In this document: in pieces, positions 44,492-53,411 of the stretch | How positions within the stretch are numbered: position 1 is the stretch's first letter | Layout of the letters: the number at the start of each line of letters is the position of its first letter | From: a virus | IMG/VR virus record: IMGVR_UViG_3300021961_010926 | Coordinates: 1 to 57,932 of that record | DNA: 57,932 nt | Strand: one strand, 5' to 3' | Program-made: the position numbers and the translations under genes | The notes under the pieces: generated by a model | What the model saw: only the letters and a program-made list of their open reading frames with translations | Databases searched by the model: none | Told to the model about the DNA's origin: nothing

Positions 44492-45149
44492 TTATTAACA
44501 TATTCCAGGGGGCAATGATACCCTCACAATGTATACTTTCTACTTCCATTAATTTAGATTTATCAATATACATGAACATAGCTTCTTCAATAGTTATGCC
44601 TTGAACTAAGTGTTCATAAAATGATTTGGATATTAAATTACCCATATTATCAATTAGCGTACCACATACGGACCAAAGTCTTGTGTGTAGGGATATAGCA
44701 TTATAATCGTTAGTATGGCGAGTTTTAAATACATAACAGTCGTGTAGATTATTATAAAAATTAATATCGAATTGATCACTTAGTTTATATCGACCAGATA
44801 TCTTAAAGATTCTCTTTGGAGCTAATTTATTTAGTATTATTAGATCTAAAGCTACTAGTAACATATATGCTTCGCCAGCACCTTTTGCACCTGAATTGTT
44901 TAGCTCTTTACAAGGTGTTCTACTTCCAATATCAATAAAGAAGGTTACATTTTTTGAAAGCTCATTATACCATTTATTTTCAAGAGGAAAAGAAGAATTA
45001 TCTATTAAGATAATTATTGCAGCTGGATCTTTTTTCTTTATAGAATCTATAGTTTCGAGTGTTTGTAGATACCGATCACTTATCGAAATATGTCCCCATG
45101 GTGTGTTTATAGTAGATGTGATAATAAAGATATTATTTAGTATACTCAT
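44484..45149 (-). CDS. predicted glycosyltransferase-like protein
   Basis: About 221 residues from the ATG at 45149 (MSILNNIFIITSTINTPWGH). ILIDNSSFPLEN is a D-N-S type nucleotide-binding segment. KRIFKISGRYKLSDQFDINF is a pattern seen in phage and bacterial glycan-synthesis proteins of unknown specificity. No clear D-x-D. Its start lies in the end of the next gene (17-base overlap). Confidence 0.6.
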   Translation of the reverse strand: MSILNNIFIITSTINTPWGHISISDRYLQTLETIDSIKKKDPAAIIILIDNSSFPLENKWYNELSKNVTFFIDIGSRTPCKELNNSGAKGAGEAYMLLVALDLIILNKLAPKRIFKISGRYKLSDQFDINFYNNLHDCYVFKTRHTNDYNAISLHTRLWSVCGTLIDNMGNLISKSFYEHLVQGITIEEAMFMYIDKSKLMEVESIHCEGIIAPWNMLIND

Positions 45150-45915
45150 CCCACCAGGTTTCCCATTTAATAAAAGGGTCTTTCTGCTGATCAAACTGTA
45201 AATGTAATGCTAGACTTGGTATAGGATTAAATCTTATCGCTCGATTATCTAACCAAATATTCCATATGGTGTTTGATTCTTCATAATGTTCTGTTCTAGG
45301 TTTAAGATAATTCCCGTTATATTTAAGTGCCAAGGTCTCAAACAGCCCCCAGTTAGATTTAAATATCTGAGGTGTAGTGAATAAGACATTTGTAGTAAAA
45401 ACACCGGTACGCCAATGCCTGTTAGAGCCATGTACAATAAAATCCGTTCTACTTGGGGGATTATATTCACTTGGTTCATCAAAAGGGTACAATACTATAT
45501 CATCTCGCTTTAATCTATCAGAGAAGGTATAAAAACTATCAATCATTTCTTGAATAGCAGAAGGCTGGTGCAGATAGTCATCTTCAACGGAGTATACTAA
45601 ATCTGCATGACTATCTCTACATAGCAACCATTGTTGATGCGCTGAATAATTGTACCCCTGCTCCGGTAAAGATATAAACTCACCGTTAACTTCTTCTATT
45701 ATTTGTTTTATCTTACTAACAGTTTCCTCAGAGGAACTATCATCTAATACTGTTAATTTGATAAGTACATCGCGTACATTTTTTATACTATTTACAAGCG
45801 ATCTAGTACAGCCTACAACAATATCATTTTTTGGAATATCACAGTATCTTACTCTCCAATCTACGTGAACGTTAGTTCTGTCACAGGTTCTTAAGATAAT
45901 ATCTAATGTTTTCAT
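45133..45915 (-). CDS. GT2-like glycosyltransferase
   Basis: 260 residues. KTLDIILRTCDRTNVHVDW, LTVLDDSSSEETVSKIKQII and LVYSVEDDYLHQPSAIQEMI (E-D-D in place of D-x-D, near residue 110) form the GT-A nucleotide-sugar domain. The C-terminal half has HWRTGVFTTNVLFTTPQIFK. Probably an inverting transferase acting in glycan synthesis with its neighbours. Confidence 0.75.
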   Translation of the reverse strand: MKTLDIILRTCDRTNVHVDWRVRYCDIPKNDIVVGCTRSLVNSIKNVRDVLIKLTVLDDSSSEETVSKIKQIIEEVNGEFISLPEQGYNYSAHQQWLLCRDSHADLVYSVEDDYLHQPSAIQEMIDSFYTFSDRLKRDDIVLYPFDEPSEYNPPSRTDFIVHGSNRHWRTGVFTTNVLFTTPQIFKSNWGLFETLALKYNGNYLKPRTEHYEESNTIWNIWLDNRAIRFNPIPSLALHLQFDQQKDPFIKWETWWDEYTK

Positions 45916-45933
45916 GACTTTATTATTTCAACA

Positions 45934-46704
45934 TTATTTACGCCAAACTTCTAAACCATGATACTTATTTAAAATGTCCGGGGGTAGGATAAAATCCCTA
46001 GCCTTGAATTCTACTCGCTTTCTTACATCATGTAGCTTTATACCGATTTCCTGATCATACTCATCCCAACTTGCTTCTACATTGTTAAAATCATGCTGAA
46101 AATAAGGCTCATCAATAAAATTATACAGGGCTTTTAACATTTGCTCAGGTTGTTTAGCTAGTTGCTCATACTCTAAGATAAAAAGTAAATTTTTTTCTAG
46201 ACCGGTTATTGCTTGCTTAATACCCACATAAGGAAAACCTACTACACCGGCTTCTGAAAAAAGGGATTCTGCTCTGGAATAAACCGAACCTGAAAGACCC
46301 CCGGTTACTGTATTAGTTGAGAAAGGATTGCGTCTGTGCGCTAGTTCAAAACTATCCAAGACCCAGTTAATATCTCTAACACATACAATAAATTTAGATT
46401 TAGGGTAAAGATCTTTTATAACACCCGTTAAATATGTCCAAGCGCGATTAGTATTAAAAATAATCGGCTTATCAACATCTTGATAGAAACCGTCAAACAA
46501 CCCGGCAACTATATTTTTTCTTCGCTGTACAGGAACCTCTGCTTTCGACCCGGGGCTATCTTGTGTAGCCTCAATTACCCCTTTTACTAAATTAGCTAAA
46601 GGGTCGGTGATAGAGGAATGAAAGCGGGGGTTCTGTCTTAGTATTGAGGTAAGAAGGGTTGACCCTGATCGCGGTAAGCCAGTTATAAAATGATATTGTT
46701 TCAT
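45934..46704 (-). CDS. sulfotransferase
   Basis: 256 residues. FITGLPRSGSTLLTSILRQN is the PAPS-binding 5'-phosphosulfate loop (G-L-P-R-S-G-S-T-x-L at residues 8-17). KFIVCVRDINWVLDSFELAH supplies the 3'-phosphate motif (R-D...S), and LLFILEYEQLAKQPEQMLKA is typical of Stf0/type-1 families. It transfers sulfate from PAPS to a hydroxyl or amine acceptor, probably a carbohydrate. The APS-kinase-like gene at 7594-8028 could provide PAPS. ATGA overlap with the TPR gene. Confidence 0.85.
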   Translation of the reverse strand: MKQYHFITGLPRSGSTLLTSILRQNPRFHSSITDPLANLVKGVIEATQDSPGSKAEVPVQRRKNIVAGLFDGFYQDVDKPIIFNTNRAWTYLTGVIKDLYPKSKFIVCVRDINWVLDSFELAHRRNPFSTNTVTGGLSGSVYSRAESLFSEAGVVGFPYVGIKQAITGLEKNLLFILEYEQLAKQPEQMLKALYNFIDEPYFQHDFNNVEASWDEYDQEIGIKLHDVRKRVEFKARDFILPPDILNKYHGLEVWRK

Positions 46705-48056
46705 AATTTACTCATTAATTTAAGTACTTCTTGTTTAACATTATTAAGCGGTGTGTGCCAATCTCTCACTTTAGTTTGTTTGTGAACTTGAAAATTGTCA
46801 CCATACCAAGGGGTAGTGGTACCTTTATGCGAAGTGGACCAGATATAGTATTCAGCAATAGGTACAACAACAAAGCATGTCTTTCCTATCGCTCCTGCTG
46901 CATGTACTAAACTGGTGCAGCTGCTTACAATACAATCCATTTGATCAATAAAATCTAAAGTATCCTCCCAAGTATCAATTCTACTGCCTAAGTCAATACA
47001 ACCTGGGTGACCATCTTCTTTATCAATGTAATAAACCTCTGCACCCTCAGGTATATAGCTGAGCAACAACTCAAGAGGTATCTTGCGGTATTCATCTTGG
47101 GAAAAATATGGATTACCGGAACATTTAATACCTATCTTAAATTTGTCACTATTGATTTTATTTTTAGGATTCCTTACCGGGATAAGATAAGGTTTTCGCC
47201 AAAGCTTATCCTCAGTTAAATTAAGATACCCAGGCAAGCTCATCATAGGAGTCCATAGCTGTCTTCTATCTATAGAGTATGTTTCAGTTATTACTTCATA
47301 TCCGTTGCGACGAAACAGACTAACTGTATCCTCTCTATACTTTGACCAAGTAGAATATAATATTGGTCTCATACCTAGATCTTTAATATGATCAAAGAAT
47401 CTTATGTTAATTATCTCGTCACCAATACCTCCCTCACCATCAACGTAAATAATTCTGCCTGGTTGAATTGTACCGGACCATTTAGTCATACCTAAAGCAT
47501 CTTCAAATCTTCCGTTCTTAGGTTTAATAGAGCCCATGAACGCCAGTACACCTTCAGCGATCCTTCCTTCTCTTAATACCTTTCCGCTTAAAGCATTCTT
47601 CATATCATCAGCTTTTTCAGGGTGTTTTTCAGCCAAAGAAAGTAACAAATCTTCGGAAGTTTTTCTATCACCCATTAAAGCTATATTAAATGCTCTTTGT
47701 GTTTGAGTTTCAAAATCATCTGGGGTTAATTTTAAATTAAGATCGATATAGAAAAGAGCTTTTTCCGGCTGATTCAATGCATTATAGGCTTTATATAAAT
47801 TAGCGCGAGCAATGTAAAGTTGATCGGCGTTTTCAGCTCTAGAGTAAGCAGCCTCTGCACATTTCAAGTAAAGAGGTCTATGCTCTGCTTTTAGGGAAAG
47901 ATATCCAAGTGTATCAAAATCTTCTACTGAATCTGCACGCTTAAAGTAATGTTCAAGCATTTCAAAAACGATTTTTCGTTTTTCATTACCAAGCAAATCC
48001 ATTACAACAGTAGTTAAATCTTGGATCTTAAATTCTTTATTCTTTAATGACGACAA
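46701..48056 (-). CDS. TPR-glycosyltransferase (GT9/GT41-like) fusion
   Basis: 451 residues; TTG start at 48056, with an in-frame ATG 18 codons later, so the start is uncertain. Residues 20-170 are tetratricopeptide-like helices (QLYIARANLYKAYNALNQPE, KALFYIDLNLKLTPDDFETQ). The C-terminal half is GT-B-like: RIIYVDGEGGIGDEIINIRF, FKIGIKCSGNPYFSQDEYRK and CIVSSCTSLVHAAGAIGKTC then FVVVPI. The S-C-T-S-x-x-H-x-A-x-A block is the usual donor site. TPR plus GT recalls O-GlcNAc-transferase-type architecture used on protein acceptors. Confidence 0.75.
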   Translation of the reverse strand: MSSLKNKEFKIQDLTTVVMDLLGNEKRKIVFEMLEHYFKRADSVEDFDTLGYLSLKAEHRPLYLKCAEAAYSRAENADQLYIARANLYKAYNALNQPEKALFYIDLNLKLTPDDFETQTQRAFNIALMGDRKTSEDLLLSLAEKHPEKADDMKNALSGKVLREGRIAEGVLAFMGSIKPKNGRFEDALGMTKWSGTIQPGRIIYVDGEGGIGDEIINIRFFDHIKDLGMRPILYSTWSKYREDTVSLFRRNGYEVITETYSIDRRQLWTPMMSLPGYLNLTEDKLWRKPYLIPVRNPKNKINSDKFKIGIKCSGNPYFSQDEYRKIPLELLLSYIPEGAEVYYIDKEDGHPGCIDLGSRIDTWEDTLDFIDQMDCIVSSCTSLVHAAGAIGKTCFVVVPIAEYYIWSTSHKGTTTPWYGDNFQVHKQTKVRDWHTPLNNVKQEVLKLMSKL

Positions 48057-48582
48057 GTTTCACCCACAATTCTTCAATAATATTATTATGTTGTTTTAAA
48101 TAAGCTTCTACTTCATTTCGCGGCATGCCTACAAACTGATCTTTAAATTCTTTAGAAGGTATGTAATTCCAGTCTAAAATCTCAAAATCAACACCAAAAT
48201 AAAAACCTAATCTCGAAGAAGCAGCGCCCTGCTCTTCGCACAGTCTGTTGTGTTTTTTACTAAATAAAAGCAGACCACCAACAGTTACTGGTCTACGATG
48301 AGTGGGATCGTCGTAGAAGTAATCGTGTCGATGATGGGGTACACGTATATCGATAGTAGCACCGTGCTTGCAGACTCGATACAGTTCTTGCAAGCAATGG
48401 AAGTAGCCCTCTCCTAGATGCTCTAATACATGATGGGCTACAACTACTTCGACGGAATTGTCCGGGAAGGGGAAAGGATCTTTTTCTAAATTAAAACAAT
48501 AATCTGGATTTTCTCTAGCATCATAATCACAGGTTACGAAACCTTCAATTTTTGTTGACCCTGCACCAATATTAATCTTCAT
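48037..48582 (-). CDS. SAM-dependent methyltransferase
   Basis: About 181 residues from the ATG at 48582. KINIGAGSTKIEGFVTCDYD (motif I with the acidic residue at the end of strand 2), FPFPDNSVEVVVAHHVLEHL (motif IV-like, D-x-x-x-H-x-L-E-H) and LQELYRVCKHGATIDIRVPH match class-I methyltransferases that act on small molecules or sugars. It is the first gene of the glycan module. Confidence 0.85.
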   Translation of the reverse strand: MKINIGAGSTKIEGFVTCDYDARENPDYCFNLEKDPFPFPDNSVEVVVAHHVLEHLGEGYFHCLQELYRVCKHGATIDIRVPHHRHDYFYDDPTHRRPVTVGGLLLFSKKHNRLCEEQGAASSRLGFYFGVDFEILDWNYIPSKEFKDQFVGMPRNEVEAYLKQHNNIIEELWVKLVVIKE

Positions 48583-48612
48583 AATTTTATCCAAGTAAAA
48601 ATAACAAATTAA

Positions 48613-48641
48613 ATTATATAGTATATTTTATTAAAAATCAA
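48613..48641 (-). promoter_or_regulatory. sigma70-type promoter of the glycan module
   Basis: -35 TTGATT (48636-48641), 17-bp spacer, -10 TATAAT (48613-48618). The -35 overlaps the stop of the last RCC1 gene. It should drive the methyltransferase and the genes down to 41647. Confidence 0.7.
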
Positions 48642-49987
48642 TACTTTTGAATACCAAGTGAGTGTAATCTTCCAGCACTTACTTCGTACCAGCCAACAGA
48701 ACCCCCTACGACAGAAACGGGCGATGATCTTGATGATGACTGGTTTTCCCCTAACATACCGTCGGCGTTATTACCCCAAGCCCAAGCTGTTCCATTTCGT
48801 CTTACTGCTAACGAATGACCGTATTTACCTGCGCTTATTTGACACCAGTCAGTAAATCCTCCTACCACGGAAACCGGTGATGTTCTATCAGTAGCACTAT
48901 TATCCCCTAACTGACCATTGGCATTACGACCCCAGGCCAGTAGGCTACTATTACCTACAATACCTAGCGAATGACAATACCCAGCACTTACTTGACTCCA
49001 ATTACTAAAGCCTCCTATGATAGATACAGGTGATGAGCGGCTAGTAGTTGTATTATCGCCTATCTGTCCGCAGTTATTCCTTCCCCACCCCCATGCTGTA
49101 CCGTTCTGTCTTACGGCTAATGAATGACCACCGCCAGCACTTATTTGACACCAGTCGGTGAAGCCACCCACAACTGATACAGGCGAGGATTTGCTAACAG
49201 TAGTATTATCACCTAGTTGACCGTCAGTAGCACAACCCCAACTCCACACCGTACCATTAGTTCTTAGTGCAAGGGAAAACTTAAATCCGGCACTTACTTG
49301 ACACCAGTCAGTAAACCCTCCTACCACAGAAACCGGGGATGATCGTGGTATATTAGTACTGTTATTACCTAACACACCATAATTACCAAACCCCCATGCC
49401 CAAAGAGTACCATTCTCTCTTAAACCTAAGGAATGACAGAATGCAGATACCTGACACCAATCGGTAAAACCTCCTACTACGGAGACTGGGGAGGATCTAT
49501 GTAAATTACAATTATCACCTAAATTTCCGCTACCATACTGCCCCCAACTCCATGCGGTGCCGTTATTTCTAACTGCCAATGAATGATTAACACCGGCGCT
49601 TATATCATACCAGTCAGTAAAACCACCTGCAACCGAAACGGGGGAGGATCTATCATTAACATCGCCCAACCCGAGTTTGCCTCGATAATTGTCACCCCAC
49701 CCCCACGCTTGACCTGACGTACAGTCCTGTCGTAAAATACGGTTGTCTAGAGACATCCAACAACCAGCACCGGCTACTACCGGTATACAGAGAGATTGTA
49801 CAAATATTACTGTACCTACTGAAATACTATTAGTAGCTTGATCAGGTAAATCACCCGTATCAGACACTACTATTGAACGATTAGTAGTAGCATTGCTAGT
49901 TTCAGCAGCGAGTACAACCATCTCGGTTACTTCAGAGTTGGCTGTTAAATTTGTTATACAAGTTTGAATTTCACTGAGTGTTGGCAT
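48638..49987 (-). CDS. RCC1-repeat (seven-blade) protein A
   Basis: 449 residues. An N-terminal region of about 90 residues (first ISEIQTCITN-type helix, later LPDQATNSISVGTVIFVQS) is followed by exactly seven blades. Each blade has the plan WGWGDNYRGKLGLGD...SSPVSVAGGFTDWYDISAGV, NHSLAVRNNGTAWSWG. The G-Q/K-L-G, SSPV and D-W...SAG-HSL repeats are RCC1 repeats, so a closed seven-bladed beta-propeller is expected. The chain ends just after the last blade (HSLGIQKY). It is likely a tail-fibre tip or receptor-binding protein. An 84-bp block (49139-49222) is identical to one in protein B. Confidence 0.85.
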   Translation of the reverse strand: MPTLSEIQTCITNLTANSEVTEMVVLAAETSNATTNRSIVVSDTGDLPDQATNSISVGTVIFVQSLCIPVVAGAGCWMSLDNRILRQDCTSGQAWGWGDNYRGKLGLGDVNDRSSPVSVAGGFTDWYDISAGVNHSLAVRNNGTAWSWGQYGSGNLGDNCNLHRSSPVSVVGGFTDWCQVSAFCHSLGLRENGTLWAWGFGNYGVLGNNSTNIPRSSPVSVVGGFTDWCQVSAGFKFSLALRTNGTVWSWGCATDGQLGDNTTVSKSSPVSVVGGFTDWCQISAGGGHSLAVRQNGTAWGWGRNNCGQIGDNTTTSRSSPVSIIGGFSNWSQVSAGYCHSLGIVGNSSLLAWGRNANGQLGDNSATDRTSPVSVVGGFTDWCQISAGKYGHSLAVRRNGTAWAWGNNADGMLGENQSSSRSSPVSVVGGSVGWYEVSAGRLHSLGIQKY

Positions 49988-49988
49988 T

Positions 49989-51344
49989 TTATATACTCTG
50001 CAGTGGGACTGTTGCTATTGTTCTGCCTAGTGAGAATCTTCGACCCGCACTAACTTGGGCCCAGTTAGTAAAACCACCTACAACAGAAACAGGAGATGAT
50101 AAATCTCCTGTAGCATTATTCCCCAACTGACCGTAATTATTATCCCCCCAAGCCCAAGCTGTACCATTGGTTCGAACCCCCAGGGAATGCCGAAAGCCTG
50201 CTGAAGCCCGACACCAATCGGTGAAACCACCTACTATTGAAGCAGGGGTAATACAACAATAATTACCCCCTTTATTAACACCTATCTGACCGTAACGCGT
50301 GGATCCCCATCCCCAGGCAGTCCCGTTTGATCTTACCCCTAACGTAAAATTATTACCCGCGCTAACCTGAATCCAATCAGTATATGTTGACACCTGGGTA
50401 GGAGATGAGGCACTAGTGTTACCCCCGTTACCTATCTGCCAGTAATTATTACGCCCCCAGGCAAAGGCAGTCCCATTTGTTCTTACTGCTGCTGAATGCG
50501 TATGGCCAGCGCTAATATTACACCAGTCAGTAAATCCTCCTACCACAGAAACCGGTGATGATCTATTAGTAGCACTATTATCACCTAATCGACCCGAACC
50601 GTTATACCCCCAAGCCCAGAGGGTCCCGCCTGATCTTAATGCTAAAGAATACTTGTAACCAGAACTTATTTGACACCAGTCGGTGAAGCCACCCACAACT
50701 GATACAGGCGAGGATTTGCTAACAGTAGTATTATCACCTAGTTGACCACTTTCGTTACTACCCCAAGCCCAAGCCGAACCATTAGTTCTTACTGCTAAAG
50801 TAGAATTTCTCCCGGCGGCCGCTTGACACCAGTCAGTAAATCCTACAACAGAAACCGGTGATGATCTGTTAGTAGTACAATTATCACCTAATCGCCCCTG
50901 GCCATTGCATCCCCAAGCATACAACACACCATTAGTTCTTAACCCTAAAGAGTGTTGATAACCGGCTGACACCTGACGCCAATCGGTAAAGCCTCCTAAT
51001 ACGGAAATTGGCGAAGATTTATTTACAGTAGTATTATCTCCTAACACACCATTATAGTTACGTCCCCATACATATGCCTGACAGCTTACCGCATGCGAAA
51101 AGGTTGAAAAATCGCTGTTCCACGCCCCTTGAACAGCGTAGTAATATTTGTTTTCATCATCCACATATACCATTCTACCATTATAAGTAGTAGCGTTAGG
51201 TAGATTGGTGCAAGTAGAAACTTTAAAAACTGGCTGGCACAGAATAGTAAGTGCGTTTTCTGCTTGGCAGCACTGCAAAGAGGTTAAGCCTCCTGCGCAT
51301 AGCAGGCTGCATATTTTATCTATAAGCGGTTGAGTATTAATCAT
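49989..51344 (-). CDS. RCC1-repeat (seven-blade) protein B
   Basis: 451 residues. The N-terminal segment (MINTQPLIDKICSLLCAGGL, then LPNATTYNGRMVYVDDENKY with a Y-Y-A...W end) is a recurrent module also seen in proteins D, E and F. Seven RCC1 blades follow, with one unusual blade (WGRNNYWQIGNGGNTSASSP). The blade containing NKGGNYCCITP is divergent. Shared exact tracts with A (50664-50747) and E (50583-50640) indicate recombination. Same inferred role as its paralogues. Confidence 0.85.
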   Translation of the reverse strand: MINTQPLIDKICSLLCAGGLTSLQCCQAENALTILCQPVFKVSTCTNLPNATTYNGRMVYVDDENKYYYAVQGAWNSDFSTFSHAVSCQAYVWGRNYNGVLGDNTTVNKSSPISVLGGFTDWRQVSAGYQHSLGLRTNGVLYAWGCNGQGRLGDNCTTNRSSPVSVVGFTDWCQAAAGRNSTLAVRTNGSAWAWGSNESGQLGDNTTVSKSSPVSVVGGFTDWCQISSGYKYSLALRSGGTLWAWGYNGSGRLGDNSATNRSSPVSVVGGFTDWCNISAGHTHSAAVRTNGTAFAWGRNNYWQIGNGGNTSASSPTQVSTYTDWIQVSAGNNFTLGVRSNGTAWGWGSTRYGQIGVNKGGNYCCITPASIVGGFTDWCRASAGFRHSLGVRTNGTAWAWGDNNYGQLGNNATGDLSSPVSVVGGFTNWAQVSAGRRFSLGRTIATVPLQSI

Positions 51345-51346
51345 AT

Positions 51347-52750
51347 TTAATCGAATGTAATTCCTACGCTAAGTCTACCACCGGTGGTTACTTGAAACCA
51401 GTTATTGATACCTACAACTGATACAGGTGAGGACCTGCTGGTATTATTGTTTGTACCGAGTTGGCCGTAGTCATTATTTCCCCACGCCCAGGCAGTCCCC
51501 CCTTGTTGTACAGCTATATTATATCGGCAGCCGGCAGATACCTGACCCCAGTTAGTAAATCCCCCTACCACGGAAACCGGGGATGAGCGATTCGTCCCGT
51601 ATGGACTGCAATTATTTCCTAACTGACCCGAACCACTTGCTCCCCATGTCCAAAGGGTACCGTTAGTTCTCACTGCTGCTGAATGATCATAGCCAGCGCT
51701 AATATTACACCAGTCAGTAAAACCACCTACCACTGTAACAGGGGATAAGCAACTTACTGTGTTATTATTACCCAGCCTACCTGAACTCCCATACCCCCAT
51801 GCATAAAGGACCCCGGTTTGAATTAAACCTAAAGAATGCTGGGCACCTGCTGATACCTGACACCAGTTAAAAATCCCCCCTGTTACGGAAACAGGGGATC
51901 GACGACTAGTTGTCGTACCATCGCCTAACTGCCCTCGATCGTTTAACCCCCACCCCCATGCTGTACCGTTCTGTCTTACGGCTAATGTGGTGTTTCTGTT
52001 GGAGGTACCGGTTCTGTTACCTGAAATTTGACACCAATCGGTAAACCCACCTACTACTGAAACTGGCGATGATTTATTAGCATTAGTATTGTCCCCCAAT
52101 GCCCCCTGATAGTTATACCCCCATCCCCAAGCAGTACCGTTCTGCCGTATACCAACAGAAAATCTATGCCCTGCACTAATATTACACCAGTCAGTGAATC
52201 CTCCTACTACAGATACAGGAGAGGATCTACTAGTAGTACAATTGTTACCTAATCTACCAGCTTCTCCAGACCCCCAAGCATAAAGGACCCCATTATTACG
52301 TAAACCAAGCGTATGCTGACAACCTGCGCTCACTTGACCCCAATCGGTAAATCCTCCTATTGTGGAAACAGGTGACGACCTCGATTCTGTACAATTATCT
52401 CCGAACTGCCCTACACTATTACAACCCCACGCCCAAACTGCATTATTGTATTGCGCGTCTGTTCTTAAAACTGTACCATCCAGCGCAAGCCAAGTATTAC
52501 CTGAACTTACAGCAATAATACCTAACGATTCAACATAATATACCATTCCATCGGGTAATATATTACTACCATAATAAAGATACGGTAAACTATACTTATC
52601 TGCAGCAGTGATAATACTGATGTCGTTTAAGTTGTTACCAGACAAAGCATACGCTAGAATATCGTCAGGGGTATAATCCACCAGATTATACGGTCTGCAT
52701 AATTGAGTATTTAATTTAGATAATATACAGCTAGCATTTACCGTTGGCAT
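51347..52750 (-). CDS. RCC1-repeat (seven-blade) protein C
   Basis: 467 residues. The N-terminal ~110 residues (PTVNASCILSKLNTQLCRPY, later DGMVYYVESLGIIAV, SSGNTWLALD) form the head, followed by seven RCC1 blades. One blade has a small insertion (QISGNRTGTSNRNTTLAVRQ), and another an extra turn (NNCSPYGTNRSSPV). A 40-bp stretch (51948-51987) is identical to part of protein A. It directly precedes the DUF4376-like gene in transcription order but starts two bases after it, so both are one operon. Confidence 0.85.
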   Translation of the reverse strand: MPTVNASCILSKLNTQLCRPYNLVDYTPDDILAYALSGNNLNDISIITAADKYSLPYLYYGSNILPDGMVYYVESLGIIAVSSGNTWLALDGTVLRTDAQYNNAVWAWGCNSVGQFGDNCTESRSSPVSTIGGFTDWGQVSAGCQHTLGLRNNGVLYAWGSGEAGRLGNNCTTSRSSPVSVVGGFTDWCNISAGHRFSVGIRQNGTAWGWGYNYQGALGDNTNANKSSPVSVVGGFTDWCQISGNRTGTSNRNTTLAVRQNGTAWGWGLNDRGQLGDGTTTSRRSPVSVTGGIFNWCQVSAGAQHSLGLIQTGVLYAWGYGSSGRLGNNNTVSCLSPVTVVGGFTDWCNISAGYDHSAAVRTNGTLWTWGASGSGQLGNNCSPYGTNRSSPVSVVGGFTNWGQVSAGCRYNIAVQQGGTAWAWGNNDYGQLGTNNNTSRSSPVSVVGINNWFQVTTGGRLSVGITFD

Positions 52751-52752
52751 AA

Positions 52753-53376
52753 TTACTCAACTATGGTGATGGCCAACAATTCTTCTTTAGTATCAGCAGT
52801 ATCTATTTGATCTGAGATATTTAACTCCCAATCAAAGCAAGATTGAATATACTGATTACCTGCTTGTACAACTAATCCTAGCTCTTGCTTGGTCAAAGTT
52901 AGCCAACCTTCAGGAAATTTCCAATTTACAGTATCACTATTAGCCATTAGTAAGTATTTTTGAACAAAGATATCACGCGCCCCTCGATTGGTATCAATAG
53001 TCACTGTCTTATCTTGAATTGTTGCTGTTGTACCTAAAACTTCTCTTTTATATCTTTCTTGAGCTGCAACTTGTTTTAAATTGTATCTCATAGAATCAAT
53101 CGGTGAGTCATGAACTTCGTAATTAGCTATGACCACATCATCAGTAATGTTCCAAAGCGGGCCATAGTAGTATTCTACAAGCGGATTCATTTCCGGTCTA
53201 ACTTCATCTACACTCATGATTTTAGCATGATCATTAATTATTAATGGTAGGGTATCTGGGGCAGTTCTTGGTAGGGGGTACTGTATACCTTGACGCTCTA
53301 ATGTACCTTGAAACATGCCGCGATTCCAATTCATTGGACCCACCAGCACTCTATTGTCATAAATTACCGCATACAT
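52753..53376 (-). CDS. DUF4376-like tail accessory protein
   Basis: 207 residues. An N-terminal domain (MYAVIYDNRVLVGPMNWNRG, MFQGTLERQGIQY) precedes a helical C-terminal part (DSPIDSMRYNLKQVAAQERY, KREVLG; GARDIFVQKYLLMANSDTVN, WKFPEGWLTLTKQELGLVVQ). The end resembles the C-terminal DUF4376-type domain common in phage tail-fibre-associated proteins that sit beside fibre genes. It is not an RCC1 protein. Placed in the middle of the array with its own late promoter candidate, it may be a fibre assembly or attachment protein shared by the array. Confidence 0.7.
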   Translation of the reverse strand: MYAVIYDNRVLVGPMNWNRGMFQGTLERQGIQYPLPRTAPDTLPLIINDHAKIMSVDEVRPEMNPLVEYYYGPLWNITDDVVIANYEVHDSPIDSMRYNLKQVAAQERYKREVLGTTATIQDKTVTIDTNRGARDIFVQKYLLMANSDTVNWKFPEGWLTLTKQELGLVVQAGNQYIQSCFDWELNISDQIDTADTKEELLAITIVE

Positions 53377-53394
53377 GTTTTTATCTCCTGATAT

Positions 53395-53402
53395 TATTTA
53401 TT
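53395..53402 (-). promoter_or_regulatory. late promoter candidate before DUF4376-like gene
   Basis: Minus-strand AATAAATA, one mismatch to consensus, 19-26 bases before the ATG at 53376, with AGGAG between. Confidence 0.45.
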
Positions 53403-53411
53403 TAGTGTTTA

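Noticed and set aside
45249-45482. Minus-strand 77-codon frame inside the GT2-like gene
   Set aside because: Alternative frame in a confidently called gene; no ribosome site.
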